Origin: Saprospiraceae bacterium
GTDB lineage: Bacteria; Bacteroidota; Bacteroidia; Chitinophagales; Saprospiraceae
DNA length: 38,578 bases
Direction: 5' to 3'
Assembly (NCBI GenBank): GCA_020629965.1
Contig: JAHDCG010000013.1
Span: 35,846 to 74,423 of the forward strand
Shown: positions 8,187-17,187 of the stretch, piece after piece
Layout of the letters: each line of letters begins with the position of its first letter
How positions within the stretch are numbered: position 1 is the first letter of the stretch
Made by a program: the position numbers and the translations under genes
Notes under the pieces: model-generated
The model's input: the letters and a program-made list of their open reading frames with translations, nothing else
The model's database searches: none
Told to the model about the DNA's origin: nothing

Positions 8187-11100
8187 CTACCGCAAAATCA
8201 CCACCTTCCGCATTCCCGCCAAATCAGCCTGCGCCGCGCGTACCGTATAAGTCCCCGCCGGCAAAGCCAAATCGCTCACCCGGTGCTGCAAAATTTCGCC
8301 GCTTTTTACCGCTTCTTCCGCGTACAGCAACTGCCCGACGACATTGTAAATCTCAATCAGCAAACCCCCGCGCAGCTCATTTTCAATCTCCACCGTAAAG
8401 CCGCCCGCCGTCGGGTTCGGGTAAATGACAAAAGCCAAATTGCCCTCGACAACTTCCAAATCGTCGATAATAATCATCACCTCCGCCGTTTGCGTACAAC
8501 CGTTGGCGTCCTGTACCGTGACCGTATATTCGCCCTCTTCCAAATTTGCAAACAGACCCGAATCTTGGAAATTTTCGCCGTCGATGCTGTAAAAGTAAGG
8601 CGCAGTACCGCCCTCTGCAACGGCTTCGATGGAGTTGGCATCGGTACTGCCCGATAAAATCAAAATCTCCGGCTCGCCGATAATGACGGGTTCGGTAGCA
8701 AAAGTAAAGCCTTCGCCGTCCGTCACCGTTGGGTGATAAGTGCCCGCCGGCAAGTTGATAAATTGTCCGAAACCCTGAAAGTTTTCGCCGTCGATGGAAT
8801 AAGAATACGGCAAACTACCGCCCGTAACCGATACCGAAATAATACCGGTCGAGTCGCCGTGACATTCCGTAAATTCCGAAAAAGTTACCGTCGCATTCAA
8901 ATCACTAAAGGCAATCGTCACTTCCGTCTGGATGAGGCACCCGTTCACATCTGCAATCGACACGAGATAATCGCCGTTTGCCAAATTCATAAATACATTT
9001 TCCGTCTGAAAATTCACGCCGTCAATGCTGTATGTGTAGGGCGCAGTACCGCCCGCCGCGTCGATTTCCAAGCTGTTTTCGTCAACCGTCGTCGTCGCTG
9101 AAAGCAAAGTCGGATTTTCCAAAACCACCGTTTCCGTCTGCGTCGTCAAGCCCGTCGCATCCTGTACCGTGACCGTGTAAGTGCCCGCGCTCAAATTCTC
9201 AAAAACGTTGCTTTCCTGAAAATTTTCGCCGTCCAAACTGTACAGATAAGGTGCCGTGCCGCCCTCCGTAGTGACCGTGATTACCCCGTCGTTTCCGTCA
9301 AAACAAGACACCTCCGACACGCTGCCGACCGCCGCAATAATCGCATCTACCGCGACGATGCCGGTGACGAATGTCGTGCAGCCGTTCGCGTCTTGTATTC
9401 CAAACTCATATACGCCGTTCGGCAAATTAGTAAAGACATTTTGCTCCGCAAATGCGCCGCCGTCGATGTTGAAAAGATAAGGAGCGACACCGCCTTCCGC
9501 GCTCAAAGTTATCGTGCTGACATCGGTCATACTCGTACCGAGAAGTTCCGTCGGCTGCCCGATGACGACCGCTTCCGTGGTGAAAGTCAACCCGTCATTA
9601 TCCAAGATCGTCACCGAGTATGCCCCCGCCGCTAAGCCGGTAAACTCGCTGCCCGTCTGATAAGTCGCCCCGCCGTTGATGCTGTATTGATAAGGTTCCG
9701 CGCCGCCCGTAACCGTCGCTGTGACTGCGCCCGTTGCCTCGCCGAAGCAAAGAATTTCTGCGGAAACGGTCGCTGCGCCGCTCATGTTATTGACCAAAAC
9801 CGTTGCATTGGTCGTCGTCATACAGCCGTTTGCGTCTTGCACGGTGATGGTGTAATCGCCGTTTTGCAGATTTTCAAACACATTGCTCGCCTGAAAATTC
9901 ACGCCGTCGATGCTGTAGGTCAAATCGCCCGTGCCGCCGCTTGCCGTCACCGAAATTTCATTTTCAGCAACCGAAGCACTCGCCGAAATCGCCGTCGGGT
10001 TCGTCACCGTCACCGCGTTCGTTTCTGCCGTAAAGCCGTCGTTGTCTTGCACCAAAACAGCGTAGCTGCCCGCGCTTAAACCCTCAAAAACATTGCTGTT
10101 TTGAAAATTCGCCCCGCCGTCGATGCTGTACGTGAAAGGAGCACTGCCGCCCGCCGTGTTGACCGTAATCGAGCCGTCGTTGGCGTCGAAGCAGGAAATA
10201 TTTGTCGCCGTCGCCGAGGCGGAAAGGGTGTTGACGGCGACGGTTGCATTTGTCGTTGTTTGACAGCCGTTTGCGTCTTGAATGGTAATCACATAATCGC
10301 CGTTTTGCAGATTCGTAAACACATTGCTCGCCTGAAAATTCACGCCGTCGATGCTGTAAGTTAAATCGCCCGTGCCGCCGCTTGCCGTCACCGAAATTTC
10401 ATTTTCAGCAACCGAAGCACTCGCCGAAATCGCCGTCGGGTTCGTCACCGTCACCGCGTTCGTTTCTGCCGTAAAGCCGTCGTTGTCTTGCACCAAAACA
10501 GCGTAGCTGCCCGCGCTTAAACCCTCAAAAACATTGCTGTTTTGAAAATTCGCCCCGCCGTCGATGCTGTACGTGAAAGGAGCACTGCCGCCCGCCGTGT
10601 TGACCGTAATCGAGCCGTCGTTGGCGTCGAAGCAGGAAATATTTGTCGCCGTCGCCGAGGCGGAAAGGGTATTGACCGCGACGGTTGCGTTTGTCGTTGT
10701 CTGACAACCGTTTGCGTCTTGAATTGTGATGACGTAATCGCCGTTTTCTAAATCGGAAAAGACATTGCTGTTTTGGAAATTCACGCCGTCGATGCTGTAC
10801 ATCAAATCGCCCGTGCCGCCGCTTGCCGTCACCGAAATTTCATTTTCAGCAACCGAAGCACTCGCCGAAATCGCCGTCGGGTTCGTCACCGTCACCGCGT
10901 TCGTTTCTGCCGTAAAGCCGTCGTTGTCTTGCACCAAAACAGCGTAGCTGCCCGCGCTTAAACCCTCAAAAACATTGCTGTTTTGAAAATTCGCCCCGCC
11001 GTCGATGCTGTACGTGAAAGGAGCACTGCCGCCCGCCGTGTTGACCGTAATCGAGCCGTCGTTGGCGTCGAAGCAGGAAATATTTGTCGCCGTCGCCGAG

Positions 11101-14100
11101 GCGGAAAGGGTATTGACCGCGACGGTTGCGTTTGTCGTTGTCTGACAACCGTTTGCGTCTTGAATTGTGATGACGTAATCGCCGTTTTCTAAATCGGAAA
11201 AGACATTGCCGTTTTGAAAATTGCTGCCGTCGATGCTATACGTCAAATTACCCGTACCGCCGCCGGCACTGACGATAATTTGGCTTTGATTGACATTTGC
11301 ATTTGCAAAAATTTGTGCGGGCTGAGTGACGCTGACCTGATTGGTAAACGCCGAAAAGCCCTGCGCATCCTGCACAACGGGCTGATAACTGCCGGGTGCA
11401 AGACCCGTAAAGACATCGCTCGTCTGAAAATTCATGCCGTCCAAACTGAACTGATACGGAGCCGTGCCGCCGCTGACAAAAACGGTAACCGTGCCGTCGT
11501 TTTGCCCGAAACAATTTATGTCGGTCGCCGTCGCCGAAACCGCCAAAGTATTGACCGCAATCGTCACCGTTTCCGACGTAATACAGTTATTGTCATCTTT
11601 GACAAAAACGGTGTATGTGCCGTTGTCTAAGTCGGAAAAAACGTTGCTCGTTTGGTAAGAAAAACCGTTGATGCTGTACGTTAAGTTGCCCGTACCGCCG
11701 CTGCCGAATGCCGTAATTTCATTTTCATCGACCGTCACGGAAAGACCGAGTTGTGCGGGATTTGTCAGCGTAATCGTCTGTGTGGTTTGTGAAAATCCGT
11801 CGTTGTCTGTTGCGGTAACTTCGTAAGTGCCGGGCGACAGATTTTGGAAAATGTTATTGTTTTGCGCCGCGCCGCCGTTGAGACTGTAGGTGTAAGGTGC
11901 GTTACCGCCGCTCGCCGTGACTGTAATGCTGCCGTCGTTTTCGCCGAAACAGGAAATCGCCTCGAATTGCGCCGAAACGACCACATTATTCACCGCAATC
12001 GTGAAATTATCGGTCGTGGTGCAGCCGTTCGCGTCTTGCGTCGTGACGGTGTAACTGCCGTTGGTTAAGTCCGTAAAGGTGCTACCGCTTTGAAAATTAT
12101 TGCCGTCTAAGCTGTATGTGTAGCCCGGGGTGCCGCCGTTCGCGTTGACGGTGACTTCGTTTTCATCGACCGTTGCGACGGCATTCAATGCGGAAGGCTG
12201 CGTGACCGTCAGACCCGAAACCGTAGTCGATTGTCCCGCATTATCCGTAATCGTCACCGTGTAAGTGCCGGCGGAAAGATTTTGCAGCAGTGCGGAATTT
12301 TGAAAATTCACGCCGTCTGTGCTGTACATATACGGCGGAGTGCCGCCCCCGGGCGTGACCTGTATCGCGCCCTCGGCATCGCCCGCGCAGGGGTTATTTT
12401 GGGTCACGGTCGCCGTTGCCGTCAGGGCGGGAACGCTTGCCTCGAAGCACATTTGTAAGTTCCACGCTTGCAGCGTACCGCCGTCTTGGTTGAGATTATC
12501 GGTGACGGTCAAAGTCCAATTTCCCGCGCCGCCGCTGCCGTTGAATGCGGAAAGCGGATTGAGCGGTTGGTAGCTTTGTCCGTCGGTCGCCGGGCAGGGA
12601 ATATCGCCGTAGGTATTGGCAGCTTGGTCGTCGAAGCCGATGGACATATCGTCTTCATTGCCGCATATATCGTCGAGCAACTGCACCTGCTGACCCGTCG
12701 GCGAGGTGAGCGTAATCGTCAAATCGTTAATCCAGGTGTGCGTCAATTCCAAGCCGGTGACATTGACATCCGTGATGTCGTCGGTGTTGCTGATATTGAG
12801 GGTGGAATTGGTATTTGTGCCGGCATTCGGACCGATGCTGAGACCCAAATTTTGGGCGGACATCGACACGCAGGAAATATTCGCCGTGGTAAACGACCAG
12901 GTCTGACCGAACGGACTGTTGCCGCAGACACTGCTCGCACTCACGCGCCAATAGTAAGTTGTCAGCGCATCGCCGGTCATTTGACTCGCATAAGTGCCGC
13001 CGGTGACGAGGGCGGTTTCGATGATATTGTTAAAATCGGGGTCGGTCGCTACTTCTACCGTGTAATCGACGCCGGGGGAGGCGTTCCACGTCAAGCCGGG
13101 GAAGGGCGCGACGTTGCTTTCGGCATTGCCGGGCAAAAGGTAAGAGGGCGCGGAACCCGCGCCGGGCAGAATGTCGATCGTCAGGGTGTTGGTCGCCGAA
13201 TTGCCGCCGCCGCTGCCCGTCACCGTGAAGGAGTAAGAGCCGCTCGACACCGCGCCGGTATTGCCGATAGTGAGCGTTACCGTGCCGCCGGGCGAAACGT
13301 TATTCGAACTGAACGAAGAAGTCAAACCGCCGGGCAAACCGCTCGTGCTCAAATTGACATTCGAGGTAAAGGCATCGCTGACCGTCAGAGAGTAAGTCGC
13401 CGACTGCGGCGCACAAACAGACTGCGAACTCGGATCGGCAATGACGGAAAAATCACAGTTGTTCGCGTAGTAGCCGTCATTGACTAAGGCCCCGGTGCCG
13501 TTGGGGTCTAACCAATCGCTGAGGCGTGTCGCCGGAGTGCCGCCGCCCGTCCAACTGACCGCCGTGGAGCCGTACCAATCGCTTAAATTATTGCCGCAGG
13601 CCGCGCCGCCGCCGTGCAACTGACCGATGACGCGCTCGTTTTGGTCGAAAAGCGGAGAGCCGGAAGACCCGCCCTCGGTGGTGCCGGTATCCCAATCGAC
13701 GACGCGCACGTGGGTGTAATTATTCGTCGGATTGCTGCTGCCGTAGGTGGTAAATTGCGTCGGGTCGTTTTCAAAAGAAATCCGCTTTTCGTCGGTGCTC
13801 GGGTGGTGTACCGCAATCGCGCTCGACGGCTGTGCGCCTGAAGCATCGTAGCCCGCAAAGTAAGCGTTGGCGGTAGCGGAAACGGGGTCATCCAACTCGG
13901 TCAAAGTAAAATCGGAAGCGCCGTTGCCCGCACGGAAAATCGCGCCGGTGTTAAAGTCTGCGAGCGAGCCGTCGCCGTTTTGTCCGCTTGCCGCGCTGCC
14001 GGGTTGGCGACAGGCGGAGTTGAAAAAATTCCAATAAGTGACCAAAGACGCGGCGTTGCCGGAGTTGATGCCGCAGTGGTCGGCGGTCATAAAATAAGGC

Positions 14101-14819
14101 GTGCAATCTTGGTTGGCATTTGAAATCAAAAAACCCGTACAAAAAGTGCCGCCGCCGGTGCTGATAACCGCCACGGACTGAATGATGTCGCGGTGCGGGT
14201 CCACGATGCCCCAACCGTCGGCTGCGCCGCATATTACGTCGAGGTTGCAGGAGCCGGAGAGCAGTGCGCCCGCGCTGAATTTTTGGAAAGCGTGATTGAC
14301 GAAGGCGAGTTCGAGTTGCAGGTTTTGGTAGGCGGACTGCGGAATTTGGACTTCGATGACGATTTCGTCGCTTTGCAGATTGGGTGTCCACAGTTGTTCA
14401 TGTTCTTCGTTGTCGGCGGGGGTGAAGGGACCGTACACTTCCGCGTAGTCGGCGGTGTAGAGGAAGAGTTTTCCGCCGCGCGGCATGAGGTATTTGGTGA
14501 AGCCGAGGTTAATCGCTTCCGCGCCGGCGGATTTAATTTTGAGTCGCCACACGGCGTTATTTTCGTCGGGAAATTCCCATGAGCCGGAATTGAAAGGCGT
14601 AATATCGACGGGCAGATTGACCGCGTATTTGGGCGCACGACCGGGGGCGCGGGCGGCTTCTTCGGCGGACATTAAAGCGGCGTTGTCTTGTGCGGGCAAG
14701 GTGAATGCCGCCAAACGTTTAACGGAAGTCAGTCCTTGCGCAAGGCGTTGGTCGGATTGAGCGAAAGCGAGCGCGGAGATGCCGAAAATCAATAAAATCA
14801 GTACGAAAATCTTTTGCAT
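8187..14819 (-). CDS. Giant T9SS-secreted protease-adhesin with SprB repeats
   Basis: This 2,210-residue secreted or surface protein has a signal peptide (residues 1-20, ending ALAFA). About residues 180-455 form an S1-type protease domain of the lysyl-endopeptidase kind, with His248 (MTADHCG), Asp303 (ASDFTL) and Ser386 (GGSSGSP); its six or more cysteines suit disulfides. A fibronectin-like segment follows (about 555-645), then a P/Homo-B domain (about 650-792, TWINDLTITLTSP). From about 797 to 2115 come 18 SprB-like repeats of about 73 residues in nine A/B doublets: A-type units open with ISCFDANDG, B-type units contain GGTGDLTYSIDG. The last 86 residues are a T9SS type A sorting domain (YPNPTAGGFTVEIEN, GTYTVRA). 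SprB repeats are known from the gliding adhesin SprB of Flavobacterium. A role in surface attachment combined with proteolysis is inferred. Three 441-bp copies inside are almost identical. Confidence 0.93.
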   Translation of the reverse strand: MQKIFVLILLIFGISALAFAQSDQRLAQGLTSVKRLAAFTLPAQDNAALMSAEEAARAPGRAPKYAVNLPVDITPFNSGSWEFPDENNAVWRLKIKSAGAEAINLGFTKYLMPRGGKLFLYTADYAEVYGPFTPADNEEHEQLWTPNLQSDEIVIEVQIPQSAYQNLQLELAFVNHAFQKFSAGALLSGSCNLDVICGAADGWGIVDPHRDIIQSVAVISTGGGTFCTGFLISNANQDCTPYFMTADHCGINSGNAASLVTYWNFFNSACRQPGSAASGQNGDGSLADFNTGAIFRAGNGASDFTLTELDDPVSATANAYFAGYDASGAQPSSAIAVHHPSTDEKRISFENDPTQFTTYGSSNPTNNYTHVRVVDWDTGTTEGGSSGSPLFDQNERVIGQLHGGGAACGNNLSDWYGSTAVSWTGGGTPATRLSDWLDPNGTGALVNDGYYANNCDFSVIADPSSQSVCAPQSATYSLTVSDAFTSNVNLSTSGLPGGLTSSFSSNNVSPGGTVTLTIGNTGAVSSGSYSFTVTGSGGGNSATNTLTIDILPGAGSAPSYLLPGNAESNVAPFPGLTWNASPGVDYTVEVATDPDFNNIIETALVTGGTYASQMTGDALTTYYWRVSASSVCGNSPFGQTWSFTTANISCVSMSAQNLGLSIGPNAGTNTNSTLNISNTDDITDVNVTGLELTHTWINDLTITLTSPTGQQVQLLDDICGNEDDMSIGFDDQAANTYGDIPCPATDGQSYQPLNPLSAFNGSGGAGNWTLTVTDNLNQDGGTLQAWNLQMCFEASVPALTATATVTQNNPCAGDAEGAIQVTPGGGTPPYMYSTDGVNFQNSALLQNLSAGTYTVTITDNAGQSTTVSGLTVTQPSALNAVATVDENEVTVNANGGTPGYTYSLDGNNFQSGSTFTDLTNGSYTVTTQDANGCTTTDNFTIAVNNVVVSAQFEAISCFGENDGSITVTASGGNAPYTYSLNGGAAQNNNIFQNLSPGTYEVTATDNDGFSQTTQTITLTNPAQLGLSVTVDENEITAFGSGGTGNLTYSINGFSYQTSNVFSDLDNGTYTVFVKDDNNCITSETVTIAVNTLAVSATATDINCFGQNDGTVTVFVSGGTAPYQFSLDGMNFQTSDVFTGLAPGSYQPVVQDAQGFSAFTNQVSVTQPAQIFANANVNQSQIIVSAGGGTGNLTYSIDGSNFQNGNVFSDLENGDYVITIQDANGCQTTTNATVAVNTLSASATATNISCFDANDGSITVNTAGGSAPFTYSIDGGANFQNSNVFEGLSAGSYAVLVQDNDGFTAETNAVTVTNPTAISASASVAENEISVTASGGTGDLMYSIDGVNFQNSNVFSDLENGDYVITIQDANGCQTTTNATVAVNTLSASATATNISCFDANDGSITVNTAGGSAPFTYSIDGGANFQNSNVFEGLSAGSYAVLVQDNDGFTAETNAVTVTNPTAISASASVAENEISVTASGGTGDLTYSIDGVNFQASNVFTNLQNGDYVITIQDANGCQTTTNATVAVNTLSASATATNISCFDANDGSITVNTAGGSAPFTYSIDGGANFQNSNVFEGLSAGSYAVLVQDNDGFTAETNAVTVTNPTAISASASVAENEISVTASGGTGDLTYSIDGVNFQASNVFENLQNGDYTITVQDANGCMTTTNATVLVNNMSGAATVSAEILCFGEATGAVTATVTGGAEPYQYSINGGATYQTGSEFTGLAAGAYSVTILDNDGLTFTTEAVVIGQPTELLGTSMTDVSTITLSAEGGVAPYLFNIDGGAFAEQNVFTNLPNGVYEFGIQDANGCTTFVTGIVAVDAIIAAVGSVSEVSCFDGNDGVITVTTEGGTAPYLYSLDGENFQESNVFENLSAGTYTVTVQDATGLTTQTETVVLENPTLLSATTTVDENSLEIDAAGGTAPYTYSIDGVNFQTENVFMNLANGDYLVSIADVNGCLIQTEVTIAFSDLNATVTFSEFTECHGDSTGIISVSVTGGSLPYSYSIDGENFQGFGQFINLPAGTYHPTVTDGEGFTFATEPVIIGEPEILILSGSTDANSIEAVAEGGTAPYFYSIDGENFQDSGLFANLEEGEYTVTVQDANGCTQTAEVMIIIDDLEVVEGNLAFVIYPNPTAGGFTVEIENELRGGLLIEIYNVVGQLLYAEEAVKSGEILQHRVSDLALPAGTYTVRAAQADLAGMRKVVILR
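9922..11111 (-). repeat. Three tandem 441-bp in-frame repeats inside the giant gene
   Basis: The 308-base blocks 9922-10229, 10363-10670 and 10804-11111 read as identical, at an exact period of 441 bases (147 codons). The connecting about 130 bases differ slightly. Each period encodes one A/B doublet of SprB-like repeats. The period is a multiple of three, so gain or loss of a copy keeps the frame. Confidence 0.92.
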
Positions 14820-15543
14820 GAATGACGGATTGGGTCAGTACGGCGCGGAAGTTTTTTGCCCGTGCGGCGATTGACCGGTGAGAGAAAGTAATTTGATGAT
14901 AAAGACGGTGATTTTTAGGCGAAATAAAAACATCAGGCGGTTTGAAAAAGACAGGTAAATCGGGTGTTGAATAAAAAGACGGGCGGATATTTTTAGGCGA
15001 GTTTTAATGTTTGTACAAAGAAGAGAAAAAAAGTCAGGACGACAAAACGAGAGGGCATTATTTTGTCGGAAGTGTATGAGTAAAAAATTCTTCATGAAGG
15101 TAAAATGTCCTCAATCCTGCATGAAATCGCGTTTTACCGCCGGATTAACATTTACTTGAATATCAGTTATTCGAGGCTCTTGTTTATCCGACGAAGAGCG
15201 AAATGTTTTGAAATGATGATTAGATATTACAGGAATTTTGTTGCAAAAAATCAAGTGTCCGAATTTTCGCAAGTCAATCCGTGAATAACCGTCAAAAGTA
15301 AAAACCAAGTCTGTGAAACCTGTGTTTTATTGTGGACAGGCAAATTATCGAACACGATTTTCTGGTTTTAGTGACTATAAAATGTATGTGAAAGTAAATT
15401 CTCGATATTCAAAATACGAAGCGAGAAAAGTTCTGAAATAAAGTAAAAATACGAATTCGGCAAAAACTTAACGGAATCGGAAATTTCGACAAAGATTTGA
15501 TTAAAAATTTCGGATTACTTTTCGGAAACTAAGTATGAAATCA
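14820..15543. other. AT-rich gene-free stretch before the small RNA
   Basis: I find no supported gene here. Short minus-strand frames at 14835-15095 and 15111-15308 have no recognisable domain. The giant gene's own promoter should lie in the first hundred or so bases, but no TAnnTTTG on the minus strand is visible. The base composition is clearly more AT-rich than in the coding regions. Confidence 0.5.
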
Positions 15544-15551
15544 TAAATTTG
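15544..15551 (+). promoter_or_regulatory. Promoter of the candidate small RNA
   Basis: TAAATTTG is a perfect TAnnTTTG box. A TTTTCG element at 15519-15524 sits about 20 bases upstream, at the -33 place. Initiation is expected near 15557-15560, directly before the hairpin-rich stretch. Confidence 0.55.
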
Positions 15552-15556
15552 CAACG

Positions 15557-15703
15557 TAAGATTTTAACACTACACTCTAAAATCTACAGCCGCGAAAGGA
15601 GGCTGTATTCTCGAAGTATCAAAGGGTTTCTCTGCGATACGGAGGAGTATAGAGTTCCTATCGCAGAGAAGCCTGCCGATCATATCGGCGGGCTTTCATT
15701 ATT
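15557..15703 (+). ncRNA. Candidate small RNA with three stacked hairpins
   Basis: The predicted transcript is about 145 nt. Hairpin 1 pairs TACAGCC (15585-15591) with GGCTGTA (15601-15607) over the loop GCGAAAGGA. Hairpin 2 is a perfect 12-bp stem, TTCTCTGCGATA (15628-15639) with TATCGCAGAGAA (15659-15670), with a further GGA/TCC pairing in its loop. Hairpin 3 abuts it: GCCTGCCGAT (15671-15680) with ATCGGCGGGC (15684-15693), then TTTC and an AT-rich T-run, a terminator shape. The loops expose GGA and AGGAG motifs. There is no open frame of note. It ends about 190 bases before the aspartate kinase ATG, so it may be independent or a terminated leader. I do not recognise a known RNA family; 6S RNA and the lysine riboswitch do not fit. 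Confidence 0.6.
15671..15703 (+). terminator. Terminator hairpin of the small RNA
   Basis: A ten-base-pair stem with one G-T wobble (15671-15680 with 15684-15693) over a CAT loop is followed by TTTCATTATTTT. The T-run is interrupted, so efficiency may be partial, leaving read-through into aspartate kinase possible. Confidence 0.6.
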
Positions 15704-15790
15704 TTGGCTCCTATCGTAAAAAAAACTTTCTCTCTTCTTCCCGCTATCGAAAACTAACGGATATTTGCGGCGTTTCCTTAGCCTTGTTTA

Positions 15791-15863
15791 GTTGTTTAGG
15801 CGTTTATAATCGTTTAGTTGCGGCAGGCGTTTTAAACGATTAAACGCCTAAACTTTTAAACAA
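15791..15863. repeat. TTTAGGCG-type hairpin before aspartate kinase
   Basis: GTTGTTTAGGCGTTTATAAT (15791-15810) and CGTTTAG (15811-15817) face AAACGATTAAACGCCTAAAC (15834-15853), giving an imperfect stem. The right arm and the following CTTTTAAACAACAAAAA match the sequence in front of three other genes in the window. Confidence 0.6.
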
Positions 15864-15891
15864 CAAAAATTCGTAATCTTCAATCCTGTTT

Positions 15892-17187
15892 ATGAAAGTT
15901 TTCAAATTCGGCGGTGCCTCCGTCCGCGATACCGAAAGAATCAAAAATACCGCTTCCATTTTGCAGCGTTTTCGTGACGAAAGCCTGCTGATTGTCGTTT
16001 CCGCTATCGGCAAAACCACCAACGCCCTCGAAGAAGTCACCCAAGCCTATTTTAAGCAAACGGGCGACGCGATGCAGCGCATGGAAGCCGTCAAACAGGA
16101 GCATTATCGCTTGATGGCAGAGCTTTTCGGTACGGAAAATCATCCCGTTTTTGCCGAAGTCAACGATATTTTTGTGGAAGCGGATTGGGTCTTGGAGGTC
16201 GAGCCGGAAGACAGCTACGATTATATCTACGACCAAATTGTCAGCCTCGGCGAGTTGGTTTCTTCCAAGATTTTAGCCGCTTATTTAAGAGAACAAAAAC
16301 TGCCGACGCAGTGGCTCGACGCCCGTGACGTCATCCTGACCGACGACATCTACCGCGAGGGCTGGGTGCAATGGGAAGAGACGCAAAATCGCGCCGACCG
16401 CATCGCCAAACCGATGACGGAGCAGGGCGGATTTACGGTCACGCAGGGCTTTATCGGCAGCACTTCCGAAAACAACACGACCACCCTCGGGCGCGAAGGT
16501 TCGGATTACACCGCCGCCATTTTTTCGTACTGTCTGAATGCGGAAAGTATGTCGATTTGGAAAGACGTACCGGGCGTACTCACCGCCGACCCGCGCCTCT
16601 TCGAGAACGTCACTAAGCTCGATGAACTTTCGTACCGCGAGGCCATCGAAATGACCTATTACGGCGCAAAAGTTATCCACCCAAAAACCATCAAACCCCT
16701 GCAAAACAAGAGCATCCCGCTCTACGTCAAGTCTTTCATCGAACCCGACGGCAGCGGCACTAAAATCTCTTCGGAAACGGAAGACAACTACCCGCCGATG
16801 GTCGCCATCGAAGGTAATCAGGCACTGCTCAACATCGCTACCCGCGATTTTTCTTTCGTCGCCGAGCAGCACATCAGCGATATTTTCAACCAAATCACGG
16901 CACACCGTCTGCACGTCAATTTGATGCAAAATTCCGCCATCAGTTTCCGCATCTGCGTCACCGACTCGGACGATAAAGTAAAGGACTTCGCCAAAGCCAT
17001 CGAAGACACTTTCAAAGTCCGCATCGAACCCGATTTGGAACTTATCACAGTGCGCCACTACAACAAAATGACGCTCGACGAACTGCGCGCGGATAAGGTC
17101 ATTTTGACGGAAAATCGAATGCGGAACACGGTGCAAATGGTGGCGAAGAAGGTGCCGCCGATTAGGCGCAAAGCGGTGGACGGTTGA
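15892..17187 (+). CDS. Aspartate kinase, monofunctional
   Basis: This 431-residue enzyme phosphorylates L-aspartate, the first step towards lysine, threonine, methionine and diaminopimelate. The N-terminus KVFKFGGASVRDTERI is the nucleotide-binding KFGG(A/T)S motif. TTLGREGSDYTAA (about residues 200-212) is the second signature, followed by the WKDVPGVLTADPR loop. The C-terminal 130 residues hold two ACT-type regulatory folds (ALLNIATRDFSF; ISFRICVTDSDDKV), so feedback by an end-product amino acid is likely; which one cannot be told. No homoserine dehydrogenase domain is fused. The last codons, KAVDG, are written by a GTGGACGGTTGATGG-type intergenic word, so the stop lies inside a repeat. The start is the only ATG in place, directly after the hairpin at 15791-15863. 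Confidence 0.95.
   Translation: MKVFKFGGASVRDTERIKNTASILQRFRDESLLIVVSAIGKTTNALEEVTQAYFKQTGDAMQRMEAVKQEHYRLMAELFGTENHPVFAEVNDIFVEADWVLEVEPEDSYDYIYDQIVSLGELVSSKILAAYLREQKLPTQWLDARDVILTDDIYREGWVQWEETQNRADRIAKPMTEQGGFTVTQGFIGSTSENNTTTLGREGSDYTAAIFSYCLNAESMSIWKDVPGVLTADPRLFENVTKLDELSYREAIEMTYYGAKVIHPKTIKPLQNKSIPLYVKSFIEPDGSGTKISSETEDNYPPMVAIEGNQALLNIATRDFSFVAEQHISDIFNQITAHRLHVNLMQNSAISFRICVTDSDDKVKDFAKAIEDTFKVRIEPDLELITVRHYNKMTLDELRADKVILTENRMRNTVQMVAKKVPPIRRKAVDG

Noticed and set aside
9922-11111. CRISPR array
   Set aside because: The repeat period is 441 bases, the whole is an open reading frame encoding SprB-like domains, and there are no short repeats with unique spacers.
12468-13487. A 339-codon open frame on the plus strand, opposite the giant adhesin gene, and many shorter ones from 8283 to 14760
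   Set aside because: They are antisense shadows of the repeat-rich, GC-biased coding strand: Arg-rich, domain-free, and repeated at the same 441-base spacing as the gene.
14835-15308. Two short minus-strand frames of 86 and 65 codons in the gap upstream of the giant gene
   Set aside because: AT-rich, no domain, no promoter box, and no similarity that I recognise. The second could be a gene remnant but there is nothing to support it.
15557-15703. Lysine riboswitch, T-box or 6S RNA as identity of the hairpin cluster before aspartate kinase
   Set aside because: The lysine riboswitch is larger with a five-way junction, the T-box sequence is absent, and the ends do not pair into the long central-bubble hairpin of 6S RNA.
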